DNA from: Caballeronia concitans
GTDB taxonomy: Bacteria; Pseudomonadota; Gammaproteobacteria; Burkholderiales; Burkholderiaceae
Reading direction: 5' to 3'
DNA length: 64,000 bases
Assembly (NCBI RefSeq): GCF_001544615.1
Contig: NZ_FCNV02000001.1
Coordinates: forward strand, 930,001-994,000
Below, in pieces: positions 48,969 through 57,173 of this stretch; the first letter of the stretch is position 1, and each line of letters starts with the position of its first letter. The position numbers and the translations under genes were made by a program. A model generated the notes under the pieces. The model had not been told where the DNA came from. It did not search any database and saw only the letters and a program-made list of their open reading frames with translations.

Positions 48969-49577
48969 TCAGCCCACGGCGCCCACGCCGCCCGCCGCGC
49001 AGACATGCGATAGCGCGCGCGAAAGCGGCGCGTTCATCGACGAGTTATAGCGCGTCAGATGTTTCCATCGCGCGACGCTGTCGGCGAGGCGAGAAGGGCA
49101 GTCGTCGGCATGGCGGATCGGCTCGACGCGCGCCAGTGCCGTCAACAGCGACCGCGTGAGCTGATCCAGTTTCGGACGCGTGTCGTTGGCGAGATCGGGC
49201 GGCGTGCCTTCCGGCGCGGCCCTCAACGCGCGCCAGTTCGCGAACAGCGCGTTTTGCACGTCCTTGCTCGCGTCGATCTGATCGCGGAAAAACTGTTGCG
49301 CGAAGTCCGGATCGACCTCCGCGGACCGCGCCCGCTCACCGACTTGCTTCAGGAGCGCGGCCTCGCGCGGTTCGTCGGTGATCGGCTCGTGATTCGCCCA
49401 TTTCCAGCGGGCGACGGGTTCGGCCAGCGCGAGCCGTTGCGAAACGAGGGCGATGAGATTGGTGAACGCGGTGTCGTCGCCGTCCGCGTGCGCGGGGGCC
49501 GGAGTGGCGACGGCGAGAAAGAGCGCCGAAGCGGCGGCTATCGCGCGGAAGGAACGAAGAGTGGGGAATCGGCGCAT
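48969..49577 (-). CDS. Exported chorismate mutase (AroQ-gamma type)
   Basis: A 202-residue protein with a signal peptide ending APAHA, then an all-helical AroQ fold: LVSQRLALAEPVARWKWAN carries the Arg and Lys that bind chorismate, and EAALLKQVGERARSAEVDPDFAQQFFRDQIDASKDVQ fits helices 2 and 3 (family identification by these spaced residues). Periplasmic members convert chorismate to prephenate outside the cytosol. Two Cys near the C-terminus (DDCPSRLAD and SHVCAAGG) suggest a disulfide. It is convergent with the nuclease gene. Confidence 0.85.
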   Translation of the reverse strand: MRRFPTLRSFRAIAAASALFLAVATPAPAHADGDDTAFTNLIALVSQRLALAEPVARWKWANHEPITDEPREAALLKQVGERARSAEVDPDFAQQFFRDQIDASKDVQNALFANWRALRAAPEGTPPDLANDTRPKLDQLTRSLLTALARVEPIRHADDCPSRLADSVARWKHLTRYNSSMNAPLSRALSHVCAAGGVGAVG

Positions 49578-49626
49578 CGGTCGGTTGGCGGAAAACTGGC
49601 GGAAGCGCCAGCATAGCGCAGCGACG

Positions 49627-49755
49627 TCAGCAGGCGAGGCGAAGCCCCGCCGGGCAAAACCGGTCGAGCATGTCGATGCGCGCGACTCGTCCTGGCGTGA
49701 GCCATACGCGGACCGTGCAGTCCGGGTGCGCCGCGCGCACGGGCGTCGCGATCAC
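49627..49755 (-). CDS. Possible 42-residue protein
   Basis: A GTG-started frame that follows the stop of the 49-residue gene in the same frame. The product has a protein-like look (AHPDCTVRVWLTPGRVARID then FCPAGLRLAC) with three Cys, but the ribosome site is poor. It may be a separate small gene or chance. Confidence 0.25.
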   Translation of the reverse strand: MIATPVRAAHPDCTVRVWLTPGRVARIDMLDRFCPAGLRLAC

Positions 49756-49782
49756 GACGGCGAAGTATGAAATCCGCCGACG

Positions 49783-49932
49783 TTACTTGGACGAAGCCAT
49801 CCTGCGCTGTTCATCGAAGAACGCGCGCACGTGCTCGGGCAGTTCGGTCGCGAGAAATTCGACCGCCACCGGTTCCGGATCCGGGGAAAACACTTTGTCG
49901 GGCGTCGGGATCTTCGTCGGTTTCGCGTCCAT
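49783..49932 (-). CDS. Small acidic protein (49 aa)
   Basis: ATG 49932 has GAGGAGAGAATC upstream, a strong ribosome site. The product MDAKPTKIPTPDKVFSPDPE... ends EHVRAFFDEQRRMASSK: a Pro-rich N-terminus and an amphipathic helix. No family is recognised. Confidence 0.55.
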   Translation of the reverse strand: MDAKPTKIPTPDKVFSPDPEPVAVEFLATELPEHVRAFFDEQRRMASSK

Positions 49933-50493
49933 GATTCTCTCCTCGGGTGACATCAACAATTTCGACTGCGTGCGGATGCGGCCCTTTTACGCCGACCGCA
50001 TCCTTGCTAATCCAATACTGCTTACGCTGTTGATGCGTTATCGGATGCTCGCTGCTTCGACTTGAGCCGAAAGCGGCGCGCTAAATCCACGCATGATCGT
50101 TCGTGAGTCCTTCGGTAAATTTCGCTTAATGCATTCACGGCGACTGGCATTTATCAGCAATATCTTCGTGATCGCGCGCCGAAGGGCAACTGCCCGCAAA
50201 GCCGCGTGGCGCTTGGCTCCGCGCCTCTCCACAGCATCGACTCTAACGTCGTCTCTATAGGTATAACGATACCGGGAAACGATCGTTGACGCCTCATGCT
50301 GCGGGGCGGAAAATGGCTCGTTGTTGTATGAAAGCGCACATAACAAGCGAATTCGCGAAGCGGCCGGTGGGGAACGTGAAACGCATGGGCCGGAATTCGC
50401 CGAATTGCGCGCGAAGCTGAATCAATGCTGTGTGCGTTGCAGAAATGCAAACGCCGAAGCAGGGGCGGGCGGAGATCTCGGACAGCCCAAAAG
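49933..50493. other. Non-coding region upstream of the 49-residue gene
   Basis: No gene is recognised in about 560 bases. GGTATAACGATACC (50260-50273) is a 5-bp-arm palindrome of operator size. Open frames here have improbable composition. Confidence 0.35.
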
Positions 50494-50530
50494 CAAAAAC
50501 CCGCGTCACTTGCGTGAACGCGGGTTTTTG
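50494..50530 (-). terminator. Terminator of tRNA-Thr(CGT)
   Basis: A 13-bp perfect stem (CAAAAACCCGCGT with ACGCGGGTTTTTG), with a short inner CAC/GTG extension. It lies 19 bases past the tRNA end, and T runs occur on either strand. Confidence 0.85.
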
Positions 50531-50548
50531 TTTGCTGCTGAATCTTGA

Positions 50549-50624
50549 TGGTGCCGGAAAGAGGAATCGAACCCCCGACCTTCGCATTACGAATGCGCTG
50601 CTCTACCGTCTGAGCTATTCCGGC
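50549..50624 (-). tRNA. tRNA-Thr(CGT)
   Basis: A 76-base tRNA with encoded CCA, acceptor GCCGGAA/TTCCGGC, and anticodon arm GCGCATTCGTAATGCG giving CGT (reads ACG). It closely matches the E. coli thrW arrangement. Confidence 0.95.
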
Positions 50625-50638
50625 ATCAGAGAAACAAG

Positions 50639-50668
50639 ATTATAGCGACCACATTCTCGTTTTGGCAA
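50639..50668 (-). promoter_or_regulatory. Sigma-70 promoter of tRNA-Thr(CGT)
   Basis: On the minus strand TTGCCA (50663-50668) and TATAAT (50639-50644) are 18 bases apart. The predicted start is about eight bases before the tRNA. Confidence 0.75.
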
Positions 50669-50677
50669 TAGCCTGAA

Positions 50678-51697
50678 TCAAATTTTCTTTTCGAGATGGT
50701 AGCGGGTCACGCGCTCGACCTCGTTCTTCGAGCCGAGGAACACCGGCACGCGCTGATGCAGGCTCGTCGGCACGATATCGAGGATACGTTGCTCGCCGTT
50801 CGTGGCCGCGCCGCCCGCTTGCTCGACGATGAACGCCATCGGGTTCGCTTCGTACATCAGGCGCAGCTTGCCGGGCTTCGACGGGTCGCGGCGATCGGCG
50901 GGGTACATGAAGATGCCGCCGCGGGTCAGGATGCGATGCACGTCCGCCACCATCGACGCGATCCATCGCATGTTGAAGTCTTCCCCGCGCGGGCCGTCCT
51001 TGCCCTCGTTCAGTTCGCCGATGTAGCGTTGCACCGGCTCGTACCAGTGGCGGCTGTTCGACGCGTTGATCGCGTATTCGTGCGTGTCGGCCGGCACTTG
51101 CATGTCGCGCTGCGTGAGCACCCACGATCCGAGTTCGCGGTCGAGCGTGAAGCAGTTCACGCCGTTGCCGGTGGTCAGCACGAGCACCGTCTGCGGGCCG
51201 TAGACCGCGTAGCCCGCGGCCACTTGCGCCGAGCCGGGCTGCATGAACGCTTCTTCGGAAGGCTCCGCGCCGTCGGGGCAGCGCAACACCGAGAAGATCG
51301 TGCCGATGGACACGTTGACGTCGATGTTCGACGAGCCATCGAGCGGATCGAACGTCAGCAGATAGTTGCCCTTCGGATAGCGATTCGGAATCGGGAAGAT
51401 CTTTTCCATTTCTTCCGATGCCATCGCGGCCAGGTTGCCGCCCCATTCGTTGGCTTCGAGCAGGATTTCGTTCGACAGCACATCGAGTTTCTTCTGGACT
51501 TCGCCCTGGACGTTCTCGCTGCCGGCGGAGCCGAGCGCGTCGCCGAGCGCGCCCTTGCTCACCTGATAGCCGATTTGCTTGCAGGCGCGCGCGACGACTT
51601 CGATCAACAGGCGCAGGTCGGCCGGCAGGTTCTGATGCTGGCGCTGCTGCTCGATCAGGTACTTGGTGAGCGTGGTACGGCTGGAAATGGAGGACAT
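50678..51697 (-). CDS. fbp: Fructose-1,6-bisphosphatase class 1
   Basis: A 339-residue gluconeogenic enzyme. The metal site [20 protein letters not shown] and the substrate segment [30 protein letters not shown] are visible; the protein ends [16 protein letters not shown] precedes the ATG. It lies 100 bases after the pepN hairpin on the same strand. Confidence 0.97.
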   Translation of the reverse strand: MSSISSRTTLTKYLIEQQRQHQNLPADLRLLIEVVARACKQIGYQVSKGALGDALGSAGSENVQGEVQKKLDVLSNEILLEANEWGGNLAAMASEEMEKIFPIPNRYPKGNYLLTFDPLDGSSNIDVNVSIGTIFSVLRCPDGAEPSEEAFMQPGSAQVAAGYAVYGPQTVLVLTTGNGVNCFTLDRELGSWVLTQRDMQVPADTHEYAINASNSRHWYEPVQRYIGELNEGKDGPRGEDFNMRWIASMVADVHRILTRGGIFMYPADRRDPSKPGKLRLMYEANPMAFIVEQAGGAATNGEQRILDIVPTSLHQRVPVFLGSKNEVERVTRYHLEKKI

Positions 51698-51796
51698 GCT
51701 GGGCTCCGTGAGCGTTTAGACGAATGTTCACGATTCTAACCGCTCGATTCGGTCATTCCTTATGACAGCCTCCGGCATCGCCCGCCATAAGCGAGA

Positions 51797-51834
51797 ACGG
51801 CCGCCGCACGAATCGTCGTGCGGCGGCCGTTCAA
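51797..51834. terminator. 17-bp perfect hairpin after pepN
   Basis: GAACGGCCGCCGCACGA pairs perfectly with its complement around an ATCG tetraloop. There is no T run on the minus strand, so it may stop the pepN transcript inefficiently or stabilise the mRNA end. Confidence 0.55.
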
Positions 51835-51862
51835 ACTGCAAAATATCGTGACAAATCAGGCG

Positions 51863-54586
51863 TCAGCCGGCGAGCGCCTTTTCGACCACTTCACGCACAT
51901 CGCGCGATTTCACCTTCGACGCAACCTCGGTCAGCGCGGCGTGCATCTTCTCGCGAAGCTGCGGGGTGAAGCGTCGCCACATTTCGAGGCCACGCGCGAG
52001 GCGGGCGGCGACTTGCGGATTGAGCGCGTCCAGCGCGATCACCTGTTCGGCCCAGAACGCGTAGCCCGAGCCGTCGACCGCGTGGAACTGCGCCGGATTG
52101 CCGCTGCAGAAGCTGAAAATGAGCGAGCGCGCGCGATTCGGGTTCTTGATGTTGAACGCCGGATGCTGCATCAGCTTGCGCACGATATCGATCACCTTGC
52201 GATCCGCGCCGCCGCGCTGCGTGGCCTGCAGCGCGAACCACTTGTCGATGACGAGCGGCTCGGTCTCGAACCGGCGATAGAAGTCCGCGAGCGCCGCGTC
52301 GGCGACGCTTGCATCCGCGCCCGCCGTCGAACTCGCGAGCAGCAGCGACGCGAGCGCAGCCGACCGGTCGGTCATGTTGTCGGCGGCGTCGTATTGCTTC
52401 TGCGCGAGCTGCACGGCTTCTCGCGCATCGTCGAGCTGGCTCAGATAGGCGAGCGCGAGATTCTTCAGACCGCGCTTGCCCGCATCTTCCGGCGTCGGCC
52501 GATATTCGCCCGGCGTGCGGTTCGCCTCGTAAAGCGCGAGCCACTTGTCGCGCAACTGCGAAGCCAGCCGCCGGCTCATGAACACGCGCGCCGCGTGAAC
52601 GGCCGCCGGATCGGACACGCTCATCTGTTCGGCGAGATAGCTTTCGGACGGCAGCATCAGCGCGAGTTCGCGGAACGCGGGCGTGAGCGTCGTATCGTCG
52701 AGCACGCGGGCGAACGCGGCGATCGTTGCATCGTCGATGGAAAGCGCCTCGCCCTTCGACGCGCGGTCCGCGAGCGCGAGCAGTTCGCGCGTGGCAAGGC
52801 GCTGGCCCGCTTCCCAGCGGTTGAACGGATCGCTGTCGTGGGCGAGCAGGAACGCGAGCTGTTCGTTCGTATAGTCGAAATCGACGATGACCGGCGCCGA
52901 GAAATTGCGCAGCAGCGAGGGCAGCGGCGGCTCGTCGACATCGACGAACACGAACGACTGCTCGCGCTCCGTGAATTCGAGCACGCGCGTGGTGCCGCCC
53001 GGCTCCTGCTCGCCTTCGAGGCGCAGCGGCAAGTCCGCGCCGTTCGCGCCGATCAGGCCGACGGAGAACGGTATGAGCAGCGGCCCCTTCTGCGTGGCGC
53101 GCGAGGCCTCCGAGCCTTCGCCGTAGCCCTGCGTGAGCGTCAGCGTGTAGCGCTTCGCGGCGGCATTGTAGGAAGCACGCACCGTCACGCGCGGCGTGCC
53201 CGCCTGGCTGTACCAGCGCTCGTACTGCGTGAGATCGCGGTTGTTGGCGTCGGCCATGGCGCGACGGAAGTCGTCGCAGGTCACGGCCTGGCCGTCGTGG
53301 CGCTGGAAGTAGAGGTCCATGCCGCGCCGGAAGCCGTCGCGGCCGAAGAGCGTCTGATACATCCGCACGACTTCCGAGCCTTTCTCGTAGACGGTCATCG
53401 TGTAGAAATTGTTGATCTCGACGTAGCTTTCCGGGCGCACCGGATGCGCCATCGGGCCGGCGTCCTCGGCGAACTGCATCTGGCGCAGCACGCGCACGTC
53501 TTCGATGCGTTTCGTCGCCCGCGCGGCGGCGCTCGCCGCGCCTTCCACGTCGCCGGCGGCCATGTCGGCGGAGAACTCCTGATCGCGGAACACGGTCAGG
53601 CCTTCCTTCAGGCTCAACTGGAACCAGTCGCGGCACGTGACGCGATTGCCCGTCCAGTTATGGAAGTACTCGTGGCCGACCACCGCTTCGATATTCGAGA
53701 AATCGATGTCGGTCGCCGTCTCCGGATTCGCCAGCACGTACTTCGTGTTGAAGATATTGAGGCCCTTGTTCTCCATCGCGCCCATGTTGAAGTCGCTCAC
53801 CGCGACGATCATGAAACGGTCCAGATCCAGTTCCAGCCCGAAGCGCTTTTCGTCCCAGCGGATGGAATGAATGAGCGAGTCCATCGCGTGACGCGTCTTG
53901 TCGAGATCCTGCGGCTCGACCCAGACTTGCAGCAGCTTTTCCTTGCCCGAACTCGACTGGATGCGCTCCTCGAGACACACGAGCTTGCCCGCGACGAGCG
54001 CGAACAGATAGCTCGGCTTCTTGAACGGGTCTTCCCATTTGGCGAAGTGACGGCCATCGGGCAAATCGCCTTCTTCGAGCAGATTGCCGTTCGACAGCAG
54101 CACCGGATACGCCGCCTTGTCGGCGCGCAGCGTGACCGTGTACGTCGACATCACGTCCGGCCGGTCCAGGAAATAGGTGATGCGCCGGAAGCCTTCCGCT
54201 TCGCATTGCGTGAAGAAGTTGCCGCTCGACACGTAAAGGCCGGAGAGCGTCGTGTTCTCGGCCGGATTGCAGACGCTTTCGATGACGAGTTCGAAGGCGT
54301 CGCCGGGAATATTGCCGATCGACAGTCCGTTCTCTTTCACCTGGACATCGGCGTGCGGCGCGCCGTCGATCATCGCGCTCACGAATTCGAGCTGCTCGCC
54401 CATTAGTTCGAGGCGGGGCGCAGGGCCGGCGGCGTCGGGATTGCGGCGCAGGCGCATGGTGTTCTTCACGACCGTGCGCGACGGCACGAGATCGAACTCG
54501 AGCGCGACCGAATCGATCAGGAACGCGGGCGGCGTGTAGTCCTCGCGGCGGATAACAGCGGATGCAGTCTGTTCGGTGTTGGACAT
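51863..54586 (-). CDS. pepN: Aminopeptidase N (M1 family)
   Basis: A 907-residue zinc aminopeptidase for peptide turnover. The exopeptidase motif GAMEN lies near residue 269. The zinc site is H305-E306...H309 (HEYFHNWTGNR), with the third ligand E328 in LSLKEGLTVF. The C-terminal half holds the beta-sandwich and all-helical DUF3458 domain of the E. coli PepN type. ATG 54586 gives the family N-terminus; the frame is open 42 codons further without support. Confidence 0.97.
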   Translation of the reverse strand: MSNTEQTASAVIRREDYTPPAFLIDSVALEFDLVPSRTVVKNTMRLRRNPDAAGPAPRLELMGEQLEFVSAMIDGAPHADVQVKENGLSIGNIPGDAFELVIESVCNPAENTTLSGLYVSSGNFFTQCEAEGFRRITYFLDRPDVMSTYTVTLRADKAAYPVLLSNGNLLEEGDLPDGRHFAKWEDPFKKPSYLFALVAGKLVCLEERIQSSSGKEKLLQVWVEPQDLDKTRHAMDSLIHSIRWDEKRFGLELDLDRFMIVAVSDFNMGAMENKGLNIFNTKYVLANPETATDIDFSNIEAVVGHEYFHNWTGNRVTCRDWFQLSLKEGLTVFRDQEFSADMAAGDVEGAASAAARATKRIEDVRVLRQMQFAEDAGPMAHPVRPESYVEINNFYTMTVYEKGSEVVRMYQTLFGRDGFRRGMDLYFQRHDGQAVTCDDFRRAMADANNRDLTQYERWYSQAGTPRVTVRASYNAAAKRYTLTLTQGYGEGSEASRATQKGPLLIPFSVGLIGANGADLPLRLEGEQEPGGTTRVLEFTEREQSFVFVDVDEPPLPSLLRNFSAPVIVDFDYTNEQLAFLLAHDSDPFNRWEAGQRLATRELLALADRASKGEALSIDDATIAAFARVLDDTTLTPAFRELALMLPSESYLAEQMSVSDPAAVHAARVFMSRRLASQLRDKWLALYEANRTPGEYRPTPEDAGKRGLKNLALAYLSQLDDAREAVQLAQKQYDAADNMTDRSAALASLLLASSTAGADASVADAALADFYRRFETEPLVIDKWFALQATQRGGADRKVIDIVRKLMQHPAFNIKNPNRARSLIFSFCSGNPAQFHAVDGSGYAFWAEQVIALDALNPQVAARLARGLEMWRRFTPQLREKMHAALTEVASKVKSRDVREVVEKALAG

Positions 54587-54790
54587 GGCAGGATCGTGTA
54601 GGTGAGATGAGCGCGGCCGCATGGCGCATGCCGGATGCGGCGCCGCTACGGCACGAATGCACGCGCGGCAGGTCGAACCATTGTACAAAACGCCCGGCCG
54701 ACGTGAGTCCACGGCGGATCGAGCACGTTCGGCAAGCCTGGTATCGGCTGTCTATAACTGAGAAAGGCAGTAGACGAAGTGAGGAAGACC

Positions 54791-55495
54791 ATGAATCTCC
54801 CGATCCCGGCGACGCTCCTCCGCGCCGTCTGCGCGCTGGCCGCGCTGTGGCTCGCCGGCTGCACGAGCTACGTTCAGACGCGCGTGACCGCGTTCTCCGA
54901 CTGGTCCGGCAGCGACGCCACCCGCACTTGCGCATTCACGCGCACGCCGGAGCAGCAGAACAGCATCGAACAGGCGACGTACGAGGTGCTCGTCGCGAAC
55001 GAGTTGGCGCGGAATGCGTTCAAGCAGGCGCCGGAAGCGAGCGCGCATTACGAAGTGGCGCTCGCGTATTCCGTTCGCGGCGACATGATGACCGTGCGCC
55101 AGCCCGTCTATTACGATCCCTGGCCGATGTACGGCTACTACGGCCGCCCGTACTGGGGTCCGTGGGGCGGCTTCGGGCCGTATGGTCCGTGGGGTCCGAC
55201 GGGTTACGTCGATCAGAGCTATCCGGTCTTCATCCATGCGCTGCAGATTCGCATGACGGACCGCGCGACGGGCCGCGAGGTCTACAAGGTGAGCGCGGTC
55301 AATTCGACCGGCGACGCATCGCTTTTCAACGCGATGCCGTACCTGGCCCGCAGCGCGCTCGCCGATTTCCCGCTCGGCAACGGCACGGTCCGCACGGTGA
55401 CGCTGCCGTTGAACGCGAACGGCGGTGTCCCGAACGAGACGGCCGCATCGGTCGGTTCCGGGACCGGCGACCCGGCGGCGAAACACGTCGAATGA
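54791..55495 (+). CDS. DUF4136-like lipoprotein
   Basis: A 234-residue lipoprotein: signal LLRAVCALAALWLAGC with lipobox LAGC. The mature start TSYVQTRVTAFSDWSG matches the DUF4136 pattern (short beta strand then Y/F-D-F). A Gly/Pro/Tyr/Trp-rich central run (near residues 108-140) looks unstructured. ATG 54791 has GAGGAAGACC upstream; a GTG four codons earlier would hide it. Relation to the downstream phosphonate operon is uncertain (146-base gap). Confidence 0.8.
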   Translation: MNLPIPATLLRAVCALAALWLAGCTSYVQTRVTAFSDWSGSDATRTCAFTRTPEQQNSIEQATYEVLVANELARNAFKQAPEASAHYEVALAYSVRGDMMTVRQPVYYDPWPMYGYYGRPYWGPWGGFGPYGPWGPTGYVDQSYPVFIHALQIRMTDRATGREVYKVSAVNSTGDASLFNAMPYLARSALADFPLGNGTVRTVTLPLNANGGVPNETAASVGSGTGDPAAKHVE

Positions 55496-55641
55496 AGCGG
55501 GCGGCGCAATCCTTCCGCGCTTGTTCCGCGCGACGGATCGCCTCATGATCGCCCGCTAGCCTTGATGGAACGGGCGTTCGCCGGCGATGAACCGGGCGCC
55601 TGACCATGCAGTACGGCCCGATTAGCGATATATTCGCGGTC

Positions 55642-56364
55642 ATGACAAAACCGTGTCCGCCCGATCCCACAGCCGTTCCGAAGCCCTCCACATGGGATGC
55701 GCGGCTCGCCCGCCGACTCGTCACTCCGCTCGTCGGCACCCCCGTCACGCCGAATCATTTGACGACATTGCGCCTGGCCATCGGCCTCGCGGGCGCTTAC
55801 TACCTTTCGCTCGGCGATTTCTGGCTTTGCACGCTCGGCGCGCTGCTGATCGCGCTGTCGAATTTCGTCGATCATACCGATGGCGAACTGGCGCGCATCA
55901 GCGGTCAGTCGAGTAAAATCGGGCATTTTTACGACCTCGCGTCCGATGCGCTCATCACCGTGCTGCTGTTTCTCGGCATCGGTTTTTATGTGGCGGCGCA
56001 TCATCCGTCCGTGGCGACGGCGGCGCAATGGCTCGGCGGCATCGCGGGCGTGGCGGTCGCGATCATTTTCTTCCTGCGCATGCGCATCGAGTCGATGGTC
56101 GGCAAGTCCGGCACGAAGCAGGCTTCGATGGGCGGTTTCGAAACCGAAGACGTGCTGTATCTGCTGCCCGTCGTCACGATTCTGAACGGCATGACGCCTT
56201 TTCTGATCGCCGCGTGCATCGGCGCGCCGCTGTTCGCAGTCTATGTCGCAGTGGATTATCGGCGAGTCGTGCGGCGCGTGCAGTCGGAAGCGGCGACGGG
56301 CGCGAACGTCACGACCAAAGCCACGCGCGGCAAGGACGGCAACGATTTTCAGGCGGTGAGATGA
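55642..56364 (+). CDS. CDP-alcohol phosphotransferase, phosphonate operon
   Basis: A 240-residue membrane enzyme that displaces CMP from a CDP-alcohol. The full motif D-G-x2-A-R-x8-G-x3-D-x3-D is intact (D80, G81, A84, R85, G94, D98, D102). Five to six hydrophobic helices are seen. The N-terminal WDARLARRLVTPLVGTPVTPN resembles inositol-phosphate-type members. By context the donor may be CMP-aminoethylphosphonate and the acceptor a membrane lipid or sugar; this is inference. The start is uncertain: ATG 55606 is the alternative and neither has a clear ribosome site. It heads the operon and overlaps the next gene by four bases. Confidence 0.88.
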   Translation: MTKPCPPDPTAVPKPSTWDARLARRLVTPLVGTPVTPNHLTTLRLAIGLAGAYYLSLGDFWLCTLGALLIALSNFVDHTDGELARISGQSSKIGHFYDLASDALITVLLFLGIGFYVAAHHPSVATAAQWLGGIAGVAVAIIFFLRMRIESMVGKSGTKQASMGGFETEDVLYLLPVVTILNGMTPFLIAACIGAPLFAVYVAVDYRRVVRRVQSEAATGANVTTKATRGKDGNDFQAVR

Positions 56365-57173
56365 GCGATACGGTAATCCCGGTCAACAATGTCCAATACG
56401 AGCGCAAATCGACGCAGGCCGGGCGTCCGACGCCAGGCGAAATCGACGCAACGCTTTCCGCCCGTCTCGCGGCGCTGCCTGCGCCGAAGCTGCATTCGGA
56501 CTACGAGAAACAGGGTTCCTTTCTTTATCTCGAAGATTTCCTGCCGCGCGAATACACCGAACGCCTGATCGCCGCCGTGCATGACGTGACGCCGGCCGTG
56601 AACCGCAACTATCTGCCGGGACACAAGGCGGGCGGCAGCGTGAGCCGCCATACGCTCGACAAGCTTGCGCCGTTCATCGCGGACCTGTACCGGTCCGAGG
56701 CGCTCATCAAGTGGCTCGAAGCGGTCAGCGGCGACAAGCTGCAACTGTCGCCGGAAGACGATCCGCACGCGTACGCGCTGTACTTCTATACGCGACCGGG
56801 CGACCACATCGGCTGGCACTACGACACGTCGTACTACAACGGCCGCCGCTACACGATGCTGCTCGGCGTCATCGATAATTCGTCCTGCCGGCTCGACTAC
56901 GAGCTGCACACGCGCACGCCGAACGCGACGCCCGAGCCGGGCTCGGTGCAGTATCCGCCGGGCGCGTTCGTGTTTTTCGACGGCGACAAGCTGCGTCACC
57001 GCGTGACGCCGCTCGGCGAGAACGAAATGCGCGTGTCGCTCACCTTCGAATACGTGACGAACCCGCACATGCGGCCGTTCCAGCGCTTCATTTCGAACAT
57101 GAAGGATTCGATCGCGTACTTCGGCTTCAAACAGGTCTTTCGCCGCAAAGGCGGCAAGAACGGACAGGCATGA
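56361..57173 (+). CDS. 2-oxoglutarate/Fe(II)-dependent oxygenase
   Basis: A 270-residue oxygenase with an intact facial triad: H153 and D155 in HIGWHYDTSYY, H213 in LRHRVTP and the 2OG-binding R224 in EMRVSLTFEY. The fold is of the prolyl-4-hydroxylase/2OG-FeII_Oxy type, different from the PhyH-like PhnY of AEP degradation. The first 45 residues are a probable flexible leader. Translational coupling by ATGA overlaps on both sides ties it to the phosphotransferase and flippase. Hydroxylation of AEP or of its lipid conjugate is plausible but untested. Confidence 0.85.
   Translation: MSDTVIPVNNVQYERKSTQAGRPTPGEIDATLSARLAALPAPKLHSDYEKQGSFLYLEDFLPREYTERLIAAVHDVTPAVNRNYLPGHKAGGSVSRHTLDKLAPFIADLYRSEALIKWLEAVSGDKLQLSPEDDPHAYALYFYTRPGDHIGWHYDTSYYNGRRYTMLLGVIDNSSCRLDYELHTRTPNATPEPGSVQYPPGAFVFFDGDKLRHRVTPLGENEMRVSLTFEYVTNPHMRPFQRFISNMKDSIAYFGFKQVFRRKGGKNGQA

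Noticed and set aside
50321-50548. 75-codon frame before tRNA-Thr
   Set aside because: It runs through the tRNA terminator hairpin and ends at the tRNA gene, so it is probably chance.
51818-54406. 862-codon frame antisense to pepN
   Set aside because: The minus-strand frame has the complete M1 zinc site; the plus-strand frame has none and is Arg-rich.
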